DNA of 64,000 bases, taken from assembly GCF_001012825.1 (NCBI RefSeq), contig NZ_LCZJ02000012.1, positions 1 to 64,000 of the forward strand, written 5' to 3'. This DNA is from Paenibacillus etheri. Its GTDB lineage: Bacteria > Bacillota > Bacilli > Paenibacillales > Paenibacillaceae. The position numbers and the translations under genes were made by a program. Position 1 is the stretch's first letter; each line of letters opens with the position of its first letter. Below, in pieces: positions 34,989-43,808 of the stretch. The notes under the pieces were generated by a model. It saw only the letters and a program-made list of their open reading frames with translations, had not been told where the DNA came from and ran no database searches.

Positions 34989-35111
34989 TAACACTACCTC
35001 CTCAAAGTAATATACTAGAGGTATATGTCAAATTCTATATTTTACAATAAAGTGCAGTACTATAAAGAAATAATCCCACGAAATAGTAAAAGGACGGTAA
35101 TAATTACGTTA

Positions 35112-36509
35112 CTAAGCACTGCCAATAACAAAGCCATTTTTCTTTTCGTTGATTTGCTGCACCTTACTAATTAGGTTTTGGTATTCTTTTTGTGTTTCTA
35201 AGGATGCCGTATAACGAAGCTGTTCGAACATTCCAACACACTTTATAATACATGATTCGCTATTTATTTTTATTGAGTAATCCAAACTATCCATTATATA
35301 CTTTATGCTAATCTCATATTTATTTCTTTTTATATAATAAAACGCTATCTCAGCCATCAAGTGGGTATATCTATCTTCGAAAATTTGTTGATTATCGGAT
35401 CTAATCTCTAGCTGATGATCTCTACAATCTATTATTTTTTGCTCAAATCGCAAAAGAATATCATCCACGTCAAATTGATAGTAATTCGCTGCTTGGAGGA
35501 TTTTAAATAGACCTGAGAGGATCTCTTCCTCTCTTGATTCAATGTATGCCACATATTCCGGCAGAACTGTTACATCCCCTTTTAAAATTCGCAGCAAGTC
35601 AATATTAGCCCGTGCCCACTCCATGCATTGATTCATAAGCTGCAAAGCTTCTTCCGTTTCTTCCCGAATCCAGTTCATATCCATACACAAGTTAACATAA
35701 TGTAAAGCTCTATCATAATTTCCTAGCTCTCTATAAACTGCTGAACGTAACACGTAAGAATATTGAATATATGAGAATAGTGGTATTTCAGGTTCCTTTT
35801 GAAGCCTACTTTTTCTGGCGCTGTCGTATTTGGCATGATATTGAATCGTTGCTTTATTCCCCATTTCCTTAGCCATTACCATTACCTTGTCCCAATGTCG
35901 TAAAGCGCTATATGTATTCGCCAAATCTTTCAGCGCATCAAGCTGGTCCACCTCATCAAGCCGGTTAACAAATCCTTCAAATTGCACAGCTGCTCGCAAA
36001 TTAGCATCCTGATCCTCTCCCAAAGCGATCGTGAATAGTCTATATTGGCAAAGAGCCAACCGCTCTGAATGCTGATACTTCTCGCTCTCAGCTACACTCT
36101 GATATAACATCGCTGCTGCTTTATGTTTCCCTTGCGTAAAAAAATCTTCCGCAGTATCAAATAACGAAGGTGTATAAGATAAACTGTCCATCATGATCCC
36201 AACTACCCGTGCAATACATTCCAGCTTATCTAGCTCTGCACAGCGATATAGAAATGGCCGAAGACGCCTCCAATTCGGATTAGAGTGAACAAAACATTCT
36301 TCCACGTACAAATCATAGTAGCTTCCTTCTTCTAAGCCCATACCTTCTGTAATCCGATCTAATTGTTGCATGGCTATTGGACGATTCCCATTGATGATAT
36401 TACTGATCGTGCCTGAATTTACTTTAGACACCTCTGCGAACTGATTGATCGTTGTCCCATGCTTCTTGAGATAGTCCGCCAGTTCTGCACGAATGGTCAT
36501 CTGCTTCAT
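35112..36509 (-). CDS. HTH-TPR regulator, RNPP/AimR-like
   Basis: A 465-residue cytoplasmic regulator. The N-terminal XRE-type HTH is INQFAEVSKVNSGTISNIIN (about residues 20-40). The remaining 400 residues are helical TPR-like repeats, such as ALKDLANTYSALRHWDKVM, RSAVYRELGNYDRALHYVN and AEIAFYYIKRNKYEISIKY. This layout matches the RNPP group (PlcR, PrgX, NprR, AimR) that bind signalling peptides. AAGGTGG precedes the ATG at 36509. It is followed by the Spo0E-like gene. No pheromone gene is visible within 150 bases, so the ligand is unknown. Confidence 0.75.
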   Translation of the reverse strand: MKQMTIRAELADYLKKHGTTINQFAEVSKVNSGTISNIINGNRPIAMQQLDRITEGMGLEEGSYYDLYVEECFVHSNPNWRRLRPFLYRCAELDKLECIARVVGIMMDSLSYTPSLFDTAEDFFTQGKHKAAAMLYQSVAESEKYQHSERLALCQYRLFTIALGEDQDANLRAAVQFEGFVNRLDEVDQLDALKDLANTYSALRHWDKVMVMAKEMGNKATIQYHAKYDSARKSRLQKEPEIPLFSYIQYSYVLRSAVYRELGNYDRALHYVNLCMDMNWIREETEEALQLMNQCMEWARANIDLLRILKGDVTVLPEYVAYIESREEEILSGLFKILQAANYYQFDVDDILLRFEQKIIDCRDHQLEIRSDNQQIFEDRYTHLMAEIAFYYIKRNKYEISIKYIMDSLDYSIKINSESCIIKCVGMFEQLRYTASLETQKEYQNLISKVQQINEKKNGFVIGSA

Positions 36510-36565
36510 GATCAAAGCCACCTTCCGCCAACATAATACAGATATAAGTAAATAGTATTTTAATA

Positions 36566-36594
36566 AATATATGTCTAATTATTCCAGTGGTCAA
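36566..36594 (-). promoter_or_regulatory. sigma-A promoter of HTH-TPR regulator
   Basis: On the minus strand TTGACC (36589-36594), 17 bases, TATATT (36566-36571), about 57 bases before the start codon. Confidence 0.75.
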
Positions 36595-36668
36595 ATACTT
36601 TTTTTCTATAGCTTTTCAATATGCAATTATTCGGTGAGCAATGTATAGACTATAGATTAGTAAAAAGC

Positions 36669-36704
36669 AAAAACCATCAGAATACACCTTTTCTGATGGT
36701 TTTT
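36669..36704. terminator. bidirectional terminator
   Basis: AAAAACCATCAGAA pairs perfectly with TTCTGATGGTTTTT around an eight-base loop, downstream of the DUF3600 gene. Confidence 0.85.
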
Positions 36705-36753
36705 CTAACGATGCTTCTATCCATAGTTATTCAATACATGCATATAAATTCAA

Positions 36754-37512
36754 CTAAGAGCTAGGTTTAATCAACATATTTAGCTTTTTAATATAAGGGT
36801 CGAGCGCTTCAATTAACTTCTCTTGGTTTTGTATCTCCTCTTTCGAAAGCCGTTCCATATGAACACTTCCATCTGAATCAAATACCTTGGCATCATAGCT
36901 TTGTAACTCATTTATTAATTTTTCAATCTCCCCAAACTCTTTTTTAGTAAGCCTCTGTTCAGCTTTTTCAAGCAAGCTATTCCAGAAAGTATCACGATCT
37001 ACAGATTGAACTGATTTCTTTGATGGTTTCTCTTCATTCATTTGTTCGAAATAAGGTTCAAGCTTAGCCTGTAATTCTTTATATGCCTTCTGGTCCTTCG
37101 CACTTAACTGCTCTAAGTGAAAGTCGCCTTCAGCATCGGCCATTTGCAGATTATAAGATCCCAATTCCTTTAGTAAGGACATCAGCTTTGTGAATTCCTC
37201 TTCCTTAAAGCTTTGCTTCGCGTTTTGCAGTTTGGCCTCAAGCCTATCATATTGTTGCTGGGTTACTCCTATCATAGCGGCAGTTGCTGGGGACCCATAC
37301 ATGTTGTCTGCCAAATAATGATATCCGGCATAAGCTCCAGTAGGAATTAATAATGCAGCCGCCATAATACTTGCCACGAGCCATTTCTTCATACGTCTTC
37401 CCCCTTGTTTGGCTATGGTCCTATTTAGTATTTGCTCCCTCAGTTCCGGTGGGGCACTTATATTTCTCGCCTCTTCCTGCAGAACTGTCCGTAACTCTTC
37501 ATTGAAATTCAT
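36754..37512 (-). CDS. DUF3600-like anti-sigma factor
   Basis: A 252-residue protein with an N-terminal cytoplasmic part of about 40 residues (LREQILNRTIAKQGGRRMKK), one membrane helix (WLVASIMAAALLIPTGAYAGY) and an extracellular helical domain rich in acidic residues with two similar halves (QQYDRLEAKLQNAK; AEQRLTKKEFGEIEKL). This is the DUF3600 layout, usual for anti-sigma factors following an ECF sigma gene. Its start overlaps the stop of a truncated sigma fragment, so its partner seems lost. Confidence 0.7.
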   Translation of the reverse strand: MNFNEELRTVLQEEARNISAPPELREQILNRTIAKQGGRRMKKWLVASIMAAALLIPTGAYAGYHYLADNMYGSPATAAMIGVTQQQYDRLEAKLQNAKQSFKEEEFTKLMSLLKELGSYNLQMADAEGDFHLEQLSAKDQKAYKELQAKLEPYFEQMNEEKPSKKSVQSVDRDTFWNSLLEKAEQRLTKKEFGEIEKLINELQSYDAKVFDSDGSVHMERLSKEEIQNQEKLIEALDPYIKKLNMLIKPSS

Positions 37513-37735
37513 GCAGGTCCTCCACCTTTCCCTTAAAAAGAGTATGATTGTCTGGCTTCTGACGAAGCTTCTGTAGTGCAGCGTGAATACGGGATTTCAC
37601 GGTTCCGAGCGGAATACCCAGTATCGCAGCACTTTCTTCCTGTGAATATTCGTTTAAATAATGCAGAATAATCACCTGCTTCAGCTTAAATGGAAGACGT
37701 TGGTAAATAAAAGAAATATCGTTCGATTTATTTTA
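37499..37735 (-). pseudogene. ECF sigma factor, only region 4 left
   Basis: About 78 codons encode the end of an ECF sigma factor: YQRLPFKLKQVIILHYLN and SAAILGIPLGTVKSRIHAAL, the -35-binding HTH of region 4. An in-frame stop lies just upstream, no start codon or ribosome binding site is present, and region 2 is absent from the AT-rich sequence beyond. The stop overlaps the start of the DUF3600 gene, the usual coupling for a sigma/anti-sigma pair. Confidence 0.75.
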
Positions 37736-37866
37736 GCGAATTTAAAAGTATTTACTTATTAAAAGAGGAATATATAGGAAGAGATTCCCTATACCTTTTG
37801 ATTATAGAGTTAAAATGCAAAATTACATGGACAATTTCCCTTTAGATGATTTTTCCGACATTCAAA

Positions 37867-37887
37867 AAGCCCGCAAAATGCGGGCTT
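37867..37887 (-). terminator. terminator after anti-sigma gene
   Basis: AAGCCCGC, five-base loop, GCGGGCTT; on the minus strand it is followed by TTTTT, about 60 bases after the stop at 37949. Confidence 0.85.
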
Positions 37888-37948
37888 CCAGTTTAGTTGC
37901 ATTCCAATCCGAGGCATAAGCCACCTACTACTTACTAAATCTAATCGA

Positions 37949-38914
37949 TTAGTGGATAGACTCTGCTACCTTAATCAACTCATTCTTATCCAAGTAATCT
38001 GATGCTACACCGTATAACACACCATTGGCTTCCCAGTCAACAGCTTTGCCATTGTACAATACAGCGTCAATTCCATTTATTTTCACTTTTTCTATTGTAC
38101 CGTCCGTCGACATCTCATAAGCCGTTTCTTCATCAGCGTGCCGTTGCTGCATTGAGATCTTCTTATTTGTAGCTTCATTAACAAAATATAGATTAATGTA
38201 TTTCCCGTTGACCTCACCGTTTTTTTCTTTATAAAACTCTGCGCGATCAAAAGAATAGCCATCTGGCAGATACTCCGGCAACCCTACATCAAAAATGGTA
38301 TATTCGTTTAGCTTACTAGAATCCTTTTCGGTCAATATTCCTGCTCTTTCTTTTTCTTTTCCTTTGTCCACGTCTCCCTGAGTAAGCGGCTCCCCGTTGG
38401 CAAAGTCCACAATACGCTCTCCGTTAGCTGTGTAAATACCATCCATTTTATTAGCCACATCCAAGCTTTGAAGTTCATTGCCATTTCGATCAAAAATCTT
38501 ACCTTTCAGTTCTTCCGGAATCACATTGTAATCCGCAGAGTATTCTACTTCATGAGCTACAATATGTCCTAAATTTATAGTTTGCAATACTTTCGACAAC
38601 AGTTCCTGTGCGAATGATGGTTGCACAAAAGTTACACTTAATGTACCTACCACCAACAGAGTTGCTAGTATAACAGCAGGACGTCTTAATCTATCCTTTG
38701 TACGCAATCCTTTCTCCTCCTCTTGGCCGGCATACGTTCTCCGTGCCTTATTCAGAATGGCTGTCTTGTCTGAGCCCTCGCTGAAATCTTTATGGGCCAA
38801 TACCCTGCCAAGCTCCAGTAGCTCCTTGTACTCCGCATTCTTCAGGTTTTCCGCTCCATATATGCTTTCATCCAAATCCGCAGAGAACTTCTGCTGTATT
38901 TCTTTACTATTCAT
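37949..38914 (-). CDS. membrane anti-sigma factor with DUF4367-like domain
   Basis: A 321-residue protein. The N-terminal 85 residues are cytoplasmic and charged, followed by one membrane helix (PAVILATLLVVGTLSVTFV) and an extracellular domain. The C-terminal 130 residues (LPEYLPDGYSFDRAEFY, KVKINGIDAVLYNGKAVDW) resemble DUF4367. Its ATG overlaps the sigma gene stop by four bases. The layout says it holds the sigma factor at the membrane and releases it on an envelope signal. Confidence 0.75.
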   Translation of the reverse strand: MNSKEIQQKFSADLDESIYGAENLKNAEYKELLELGRVLAHKDFSEGSDKTAILNKARRTYAGQEEEKGLRTKDRLRRPAVILATLLVVGTLSVTFVQPSFAQELLSKVLQTINLGHIVAHEVEYSADYNVIPEELKGKIFDRNGNELQSLDVANKMDGIYTANGERIVDFANGEPLTQGDVDKGKEKERAGILTEKDSSKLNEYTIFDVGLPEYLPDGYSFDRAEFYKEKNGEVNGKYINLYFVNEATNKKISMQQRHADEETAYEMSTDGTIEKVKINGIDAVLYNGKAVDWEANGVLYGVASDYLDKNELIKVAESIH

Positions 38915-39477
38915 AGTTGCTCCACGCTCCCTATTTCAGTCTTCAGCTTCTTCATAGTCCGGTAGAGGATTATGCCTATATTCCCCTCTGTGATCCCCGT
39001 AAGCTGTGCAATCTCCGTGTTTTTCAGGTTTGCTCCGAATTTAAGGGCTACAATGTTTCTCTCCCTCGAGCTCAGAGTGTTCAGCGCTTCATTTAGCTTG
39101 CCGTTACGTTCTCCCTGAAGGATTAAACTCTCCGGTTCTTTTCTAGTAGAAACCAGCTCCTTAACGGCATCCAGAGAGAAGAAACTGCGTCTCTTAAGAC
39201 TTCGGTAATGGTCATTGACCACATTCCTAGCGATGGCAAACAACCACACCTCCAAAGGCGCTTTTTCCTGAGAATAGGTCGCAAGCTTAGCTAAGGTCTT
39301 TTCAAAGACCAAGCTTGTCAGATCCTCGGCTGTATGGAGTGAGCTGACCCGATAAGCGATATAGTTAAATATTCTTTTATAGAAGGTTTCAAAAACCGTT
39401 GTGAATAAAGCATCTATGTCCGTTTTTTCTAGTATTTTCTCTTTTACAAAAGGGTGAGGCAATGCGCGCTCTTGCAT
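38911..39477 (-). CDS. ECF-type RNA polymerase sigma factor
   Basis: A 188-residue sigma factor. Region 2 is seen in FKRIFNYIAY-like sequence (TFYKRIFNYIAYRV) and VFEKTLAKLATYSQEKAPLE with WLFAIARNVVNDHYR; region 4 ends with LSSRERNIVALKFG and TEIAQLTGITEGNIGIILYR. GGAGAG precedes the ATG. It forms an operon with the membrane anti-sigma gene and is divergent from a MarR regulator. ECF factors usually activate their own promoter. Confidence 0.9.
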   Translation of the reverse strand: MQERALPHPFVKEKILEKTDIDALFTTVFETFYKRIFNYIAYRVSSLHTAEDLTSLVFEKTLAKLATYSQEKAPLEVWLFAIARNVVNDHYRSLKRRSFFSLDAVKELVSTRKEPESLILQGERNGKLNEALNTLSSRERNIVALKFGANLKNTEIAQLTGITEGNIGIILYRTMKKLKTEIGSVEQL

Positions 39478-39638
39478 CTATCAAACTCTCCTTTCCAGCA
39501 AAATTTTACTTAGCTAAGTAAATTCGACTGTTAATACGCTATAATTCCAGTTCCATTACAAGATAGAACACCCTTAACTTGACAAGCTTATTATAGCTTC
39601 TATATATTTTAGGAACTAAAGTAAATTGGAGCGTGGCT

Positions 39639-40058
39639 ATGAGCACAGAGCAAGATAAACAATATGCTATCCATAAGGTTATGGAATCCATGGCAAATGT
39701 GCAGCAGAAATCCCAGTTCTTCATTGATATGATTACCAAGCAGGAGACCCTGACTCACAATCAGATCCTGCTGTTGTTCCAGCTCAGACTTATAGGAAGC
39801 TTGAACATTACTGACATCTCCGAACGATTTATTATTACACCGGGAGCCGCTTCCTCGATGTGCGATAAGCTGGAAGAAGCCGGTCTTATCGAACGTGTGC
39901 GGACGAAGGAAGATCGCAGAGTCGTCAACATTGTCCTTACAGAACAAGGGCATCAGCGGATTCTACATATCTTTGAAGCCTTTCCTACCTCGGAGTTGAA
40001 TAAAATCTCAGGAACCTTAGAACAAATAAATGAGTTAATGGATAAAATGATGAACTAA
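39639..40058 (+). CDS. MarR-family transcriptional regulator
   Basis: A 139-residue winged-helix regulator. The recognition region reads NITDISERFIITPGAASSMC followed by LEEAGLIERVRTKEDRRVVN, where the DxRxxxxxLT wing (DRRVVNIVLTEQG) is the MarR hallmark. The ATG at 39639 has GGAG upstream; GTG at 39633 would overlap it. It is divergent from the sigma operon across a 161-base gap. Targets are unknown. Confidence 0.9.
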   Translation: MSTEQDKQYAIHKVMESMANVQQKSQFFIDMITKQETLTHNQILLLFQLRLIGSLNITDISERFIITPGAASSMCDKLEEAGLIERVRTKEDRRVVNIVLTEQGHQRILHIFEAFPTSELNKISGTLEQINELMDKMMN

Positions 40059-40079
40059 AAGGCTTTATTTGTATATACG

Positions 40080-40111
40080 CTGCCTGTCAGGAAACTGACG
40101 GCAGTTTTTTT
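40080..40111 (+). terminator. intrinsic terminator of MarR gene
   Basis: CTGCCTGTCAG pairs with CTGACGGCAG around a GAAA loop, then TTTTTTT. Confidence 0.85.
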
Positions 40112-40205
40112 ATGCTTATACTCCCAAAATGTTATATTGACTATATATTATAATAAATATATATTTTAATCATTAAAACATATTCCGAAAGGCGGATCCC
40201 TGTAA

Positions 40206-40853
40206 ATGTCCAATATAAATGATACTTTTGAACGCCATGAAATGATCGGTCCACCGCTGAAAGTAAGAGGTTCATTGATTCTCCAAGAGGATGTGCGTGC
40301 GGACACTGTCAATGTCGTGGGCCATTTAAGTGTGAAGAACAATGTTGTTACCTCTAAGCTAAAAGTATCTGGTGATTGTTCGATTGGAGGTCATTGTAGA
40401 GCTGATCAGGTTATTAATCTGGGAAGCCTCCGTGTTCAACACATCCAAGCAGACAGACTGCAATCGTCAGGATACTTTTCCGTAGCACAAGATGCTGCAG
40501 TCGAAACTTTTTATGCCGAAGGTGCAGTGAAGATCAATAGATTAACTGCTGGTTCATCGATTGAGCTACGTTTAGGAAACAGAAGTACAATTGAGGTCAT
40601 GAGAACTAGCGGAACCATTACTGTTAAACCATCTTTGAAGCTAATGAATGCGCTAATACCCTACTTCCGGAAGCTTACCTGCGAAACGATTGAAGGAACT
40701 AGCATCTCGTTATACCGTACGACAGCAAATCTCGTCTGCGGTGAAGATATTATCATCGGACCGGGTTGCTCTATTGGGGAGGTCCAGTATAGCAAAAGTC
40801 TAACCGTAGACCCTAAATCACAAGTTGATCGCACCGTGTTTTTAAATAAATAG
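40206..40853 (+). CDS. bactofilin-like polymer-forming protein
   Basis: A 215-residue protein with repeated short beta-strand turns such as LKVRGSLILQEDVRADTVNV and GHLSVKNNVVTSKLKVSGDC, then IGGHCRADQV and LGSLRVQHIQAD. This regular pattern is that of bactofilin-type beta-helices, which polymerise into cytoskeletal filaments. There is no signal peptide. AAAGG lies farther than usual from the ATG. It precedes a lipoprotein gene by 103 bases. The precise role is unknown; B. subtilis YhbE/YhbF and related proteins act in cell envelope or motility. Confidence 0.7.
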   Translation: MSNINDTFERHEMIGPPLKVRGSLILQEDVRADTVNVVGHLSVKNNVVTSKLKVSGDCSIGGHCRADQVINLGSLRVQHIQADRLQSSGYFSVAQDAAVETFYAEGAVKINRLTAGSSIELRLGNRSTIEVMRTSGTITVKPSLKLMNALIPYFRKLTCETIEGTSISLYRTTANLVCGEDIIIGPGCSIGEVQYSKSLTVDPKSQVDRTVFLNK

Positions 40854-40956
40854 CAAACGTGACAAGCTTGTATCTGCTTTGTTTACAGAAAGTGACCTAC
40901 TACGCGCTGATTTAATCTATACTTAAGGGGACTGGACTTTATCCTCGGAGGTAATT

Positions 40957-42090
40957 ATGAATAAAATCATCGTAATCGGAGCTAGCACGCTCTTTTTAGC
41001 CGGATGCGGAGCATCGGCATCTATAGATATGGATACATCAATGGCATTTAACCAAGCACAAACTACTGAAGCACAACTGAAGCTAATCGTTGACGGAGAA
41101 ACCGTTCTTCCTTCGCTCCCACCTTTTTTCTCAGGTGATAAGGTCTATGTACCTGCAAAAGTACTCATGGAGTACTACTCATCTGAACAACAATGGGATA
41201 ATGCTACGAAAACCTTAACCATCTCTGATGGAAGCAGCAGATATGTTCTCAAGCCGGGCAATGAATATATGCAAGGTGACGGTTATCAGAATGCGCTGGG
41301 TGGACCTGGGATTCTACGAAACGGCAATTTCTATATCCCTACCGATGCAATAAATAGCCTCTCTGGCGCAGATGTGAAACTGAATGCCTCGCGATCTGAA
41401 GTATCAATTACATCAGGGGATGTTAGTACTACTGTAAGAACACCCAGCGAACCCCTTGCGATTGCTACAGAAAATGACCAAGTTAAGCTGTATACCGCCC
41501 TTAAAAATGGCGATATCTACGAAGGATTTGTTGTAGAGGTGAACGGAAACAAGCATACGTTTAATTGGGAAGCACCCAGATTGCTAGGTTACACTCCTGA
41601 GATTCATTACGCCGACATAGATCAGGATGGTCAGGAAGAAGTTGTTGTCATACTGTGGCTCGGAACAGGTACGGGTATGTCTATGCAGGAGCTTCACGTG
41701 ATTAAGCCTAACCAGTGGAAAGAAATGAACGTACCTTCCGCAGATAAAGCTGTCTCGGCATTTGTTACCTCAAAAATCTCCAATGAAAAAGGCGATGCCT
41801 TAATTCAAATTCAGGTAAAAGGTTCCACTCCATCTATGGTTACTATGCGATATCCAGATCGTGGCGAGGATGGCAATCTTGGCGAAAAAGCCGGGATTGG
41901 TGCTGTGACTTACTACATGGTGGAAGAAGGCAAGCTGAAAGCTGAAACCAATGTTTATATCGGATTTCTGGAGAGTATTGGCACACTAACCTTTTCCTAT
42001 AAATCAGGAAATGATGGAATGGAACCTGAATCCATTCGTTTTGAGCCTCACGAGGAGTATGCCTCTTATGTGGTGGGTAAGCAGCTATGA
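40957..42090 (+). CDS. lipoprotein with copper-amine-oxidase-like N-terminal domain
   Basis: A 377-residue exported lipoprotein. The signal peptide has the lipobox LAGC (cysteine at residue 17). A copper-amine-oxidase N-terminal-like domain follows (SGDKVYVPAKVLMEYY, WDNATKTLTISDG), a domain that is abundant in Paenibacillus surface proteins and probably binds the wall. The C-terminal half includes HYADIDQDGQEEVVVILWLG, an FG-GAP-like repeat. GGAGG lies six bases before the ATG. The stop overlaps the TatD gene by four bases. Confidence 0.75.
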   Translation: MNKIIVIGASTLFLAGCGASASIDMDTSMAFNQAQTTEAQLKLIVDGETVLPSLPPFFSGDKVYVPAKVLMEYYSSEQQWDNATKTLTISDGSSRYVLKPGNEYMQGDGYQNALGGPGILRNGNFYIPTDAINSLSGADVKLNASRSEVSITSGDVSTTVRTPSEPLAIATENDQVKLYTALKNGDIYEGFVVEVNGNKHTFNWEAPRLLGYTPEIHYADIDQDGQEEVVVILWLGTGTGMSMQELHVIKPNQWKEMNVPSADKAVSAFVTSKISNEKGDALIQIQVKGSTPSMVTMRYPDRGEDGNLGEKAGIGAVTYYMVEEGKLKAETNVYIGFLESIGTLTFSYKSGNDGMEPESIRFEPHEEYASYVVGKQL

Positions 42091-42869
42091 TTGATGCTCA
42101 TATACATTTAGAGCAATATGTGCCTGAGGTTTCGGAACAAATGTTGAGTGAGATTCCTAACTTGGGGATCGAAGCCCTGATTGCTGTCTCCATGAATTTA
42201 GACTCTTGCGTTCGCACTCAAAGGCTTGCCGCTGCCTATCCCGGATTGGTACGTCCAGCTTATGGCTTTCATCCCGAGCAGCCACTGCCGCAGAAAGCTG
42301 AGTTATCCACTTTACTGGAATGGATTGAGCGTCAAAATCGGGAGGATTTCATCGCGGTAGGTGAAATTGGACTGCCTTATTATTCGCGTGCTGAAGCACT
42401 GGAGCGCGGCGAAGCCTTTGATATGGAGCCTTATATTCAGCTTCTTGATCAGTTGCTTGAGCTTGCCGCCCGTATAAATAAACCAGTGGTCCTGCACGCT
42501 GTCTATGAGGATGCGCTGATTGCCTGTGATCTATTAGAGAAACATGGTATAAAGCGTGCCCACTTTCATTGGTTTAAGGGACCCGAAGAAGCCATTGCCC
42601 GCATGATTAACATTGGCTGCTATATCTCTTTCACCCCTGATATCCTATATGAGCCGGAGATTCAGGAGCTTGCCCGCCGGTATCCCCCAGAGCTTGTCAT
42701 GGCGGAAACCGATGGCCCTTGGCCGTTTGAAGGACCTTTTGCGGGAAAAATCACCCATCCATCTATGATTCGAGACGTCGCCGCCGCTTGGGGGGTGCAC
42801 CATGGCTACACCCTTGGCCAAGCGGAAGAGATACTGACTGCGAATACTAAGCGATTTTATAGCTTGTAG
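42087..42869 (+). CDS. TatD-family metal-dependent hydrolase
   Basis: A 260-residue TIM-barrel hydrolase. Metal-binding residues are in IDAHIHLEQY (H4, H6), AVGEIGLPYYS, VVLHAVYED, HFHWFKG and the late aspartate of MAETDGPWPFEG. TatD proteins are Mg-dependent nucleases linked to DNA repair, but divergent members have unknown substrates. This one differs from canonical TatD in having a longer loop after the EIGL motif. It is coupled to the lipoprotein gene by an ATGA overlap. Confidence 0.85.
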   Translation: MIDAHIHLEQYVPEVSEQMLSEIPNLGIEALIAVSMNLDSCVRTQRLAAAYPGLVRPAYGFHPEQPLPQKAELSTLLEWIERQNREDFIAVGEIGLPYYSRAEALERGEAFDMEPYIQLLDQLLELAARINKPVVLHAVYEDALIACDLLEKHGIKRAHFHWFKGPEEAIARMINIGCYISFTPDILYEPEIQELARRYPPELVMAETDGPWPFEGPFAGKITHPSMIRDVAAAWGVHHGYTLGQAEEILTANTKRFYSL

Positions 42870-42875
42870 ATAGGC

Positions 42876-42913
42876 AAAAGGATGGTCCCTAGCTAACGCC
42901 AGACCATCCTTTT
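42876..42913. terminator. bidirectional terminator
   Basis: AAAAGGATGGTC pairs with GACCATCCTTTT, between the converging TatD and phosphatase genes. Confidence 0.85.
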
Positions 42914-42945
42914 GAATAAACATTTCTTGGCTTATGAATGGGAAT

Positions 42946-43512
42946 TCATAACCTCTCCACACCGATGAACGTTCCGCCTGCGAACTCCATTTTATAAATA
43001 TCCGGCTTAGTGGTTTGTAGTAGAAAATCCAGATCATATTTAGCGTCAAAATAATTCATCATAAGTGTCATGACCGCACCGTGAGTTCCAATCACAACCT
43101 TTTGCCCACTGTGTTTATTCAGTATTTCTTGCAGCATGCTAACTGATCGCTTCTGACACGCATGAATGGATTCCCCTCCAACCGGAACAAAATCCGGATC
43201 AGCAAACATTGTTGTCAATAAAGGATATAGCTCCTGGTCAGGCATGATTTTACTTCCATCCGAAAAATGGATTTCTCGAAGATCCTCAACACTTTGAATC
43301 TCTGCCCCTACCTCCTGTGCCAATCCAGAAATCGTATGTATAGCCCGAAGGTATGGACTTGAATAGAAAACTTGAATTCCTTCCGAACGTAATTTTTTCG
43401 TTATCTTGCGGGCATCCGCTTCCCCCCTCGCTGTTAATCCACGTGTTCTTTCAGTTCCTCCGGGCAGCTTCGGCGATTCTCCGTGCCTAACCATATAAAT
43501 AAAAGTCGCCAT
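42946..43512 (-). CDS. histidine phosphatase family protein
   Basis: A 188-residue phosphoglycerate-mutase-like phosphatase. The catalytic histidine is H10 in MVRHGESPK, the second arginine is in YSSPYLRAIHTI, and the second histidine in VVIGTHGAVMTL. The family includes broad-range phosphatases; the substrate is unknown. There is no signal peptide. GAGGAG lies just before the ATG. Confidence 0.9.
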   Translation of the reverse strand: MATFIYMVRHGESPKLPGGTERTRGLTARGEADARKITKKLRSEGIQVFYSSPYLRAIHTISGLAQEVGAEIQSVEDLREIHFSDGSKIMPDQELYPLLTTMFADPDFVPVGGESIHACQKRSVSMLQEILNKHSGQKVVIGTHGAVMTLMMNYFDAKYDLDFLLQTTKPDIYKMEFAGGTFIGVERL

Positions 43513-43625
43513 TCTTCATTCTCCTCTATCTTTACAATTTCTCGTGCTCTATCCAAACTCCTCCATAAAATAAAAAAAGCCCTTACAGCCAACAATCGAT
43601 CCGAGCCAGCTAGAAAAATCTCTTA

Positions 43626-43701
43626 ATTGCACTCTATACAACTACTTTCCACTTTGTGCGCTGGAACAGCATTTATTTGCAGATTCTGCAACTAAATGCT
43701 G
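43626..43701. repeat. palindromic repeats including a 17-bp near-perfect hairpin
   Basis: ATTGCACTCTATACAAC (43626-43642) is of the 17-mer type found at 11261 and 47348. It is followed by CAGCATTTATTTGCAGA and its near-complement TCTGCAACTAAATGCTG (43667-43701, one mismatch, one-base loop), flanked by CTGGA and TCCAG. The 296-base gap between the phosphatase and MFS genes holds no gene that I can support. Confidence 0.6.
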
Positions 43702-43808
43702 GGGAGTCCAGCTAGATAGTCTATGCTACTCAAGCTTTCGTTGTCCGGCTAGATTGCCTGACCTTCACTCCCACTTTCGCAAGCTTATTTCTGAGTAAAT
43801 CAGCATCC

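Noticed and set aside
34573-36753. Arbitrium-type phage module at the HTH-TPR regulator
   Set aside because: There are no phage genes, integrase or AimP-like peptide nearby, and the neighbour is a Spo0E-type gene.
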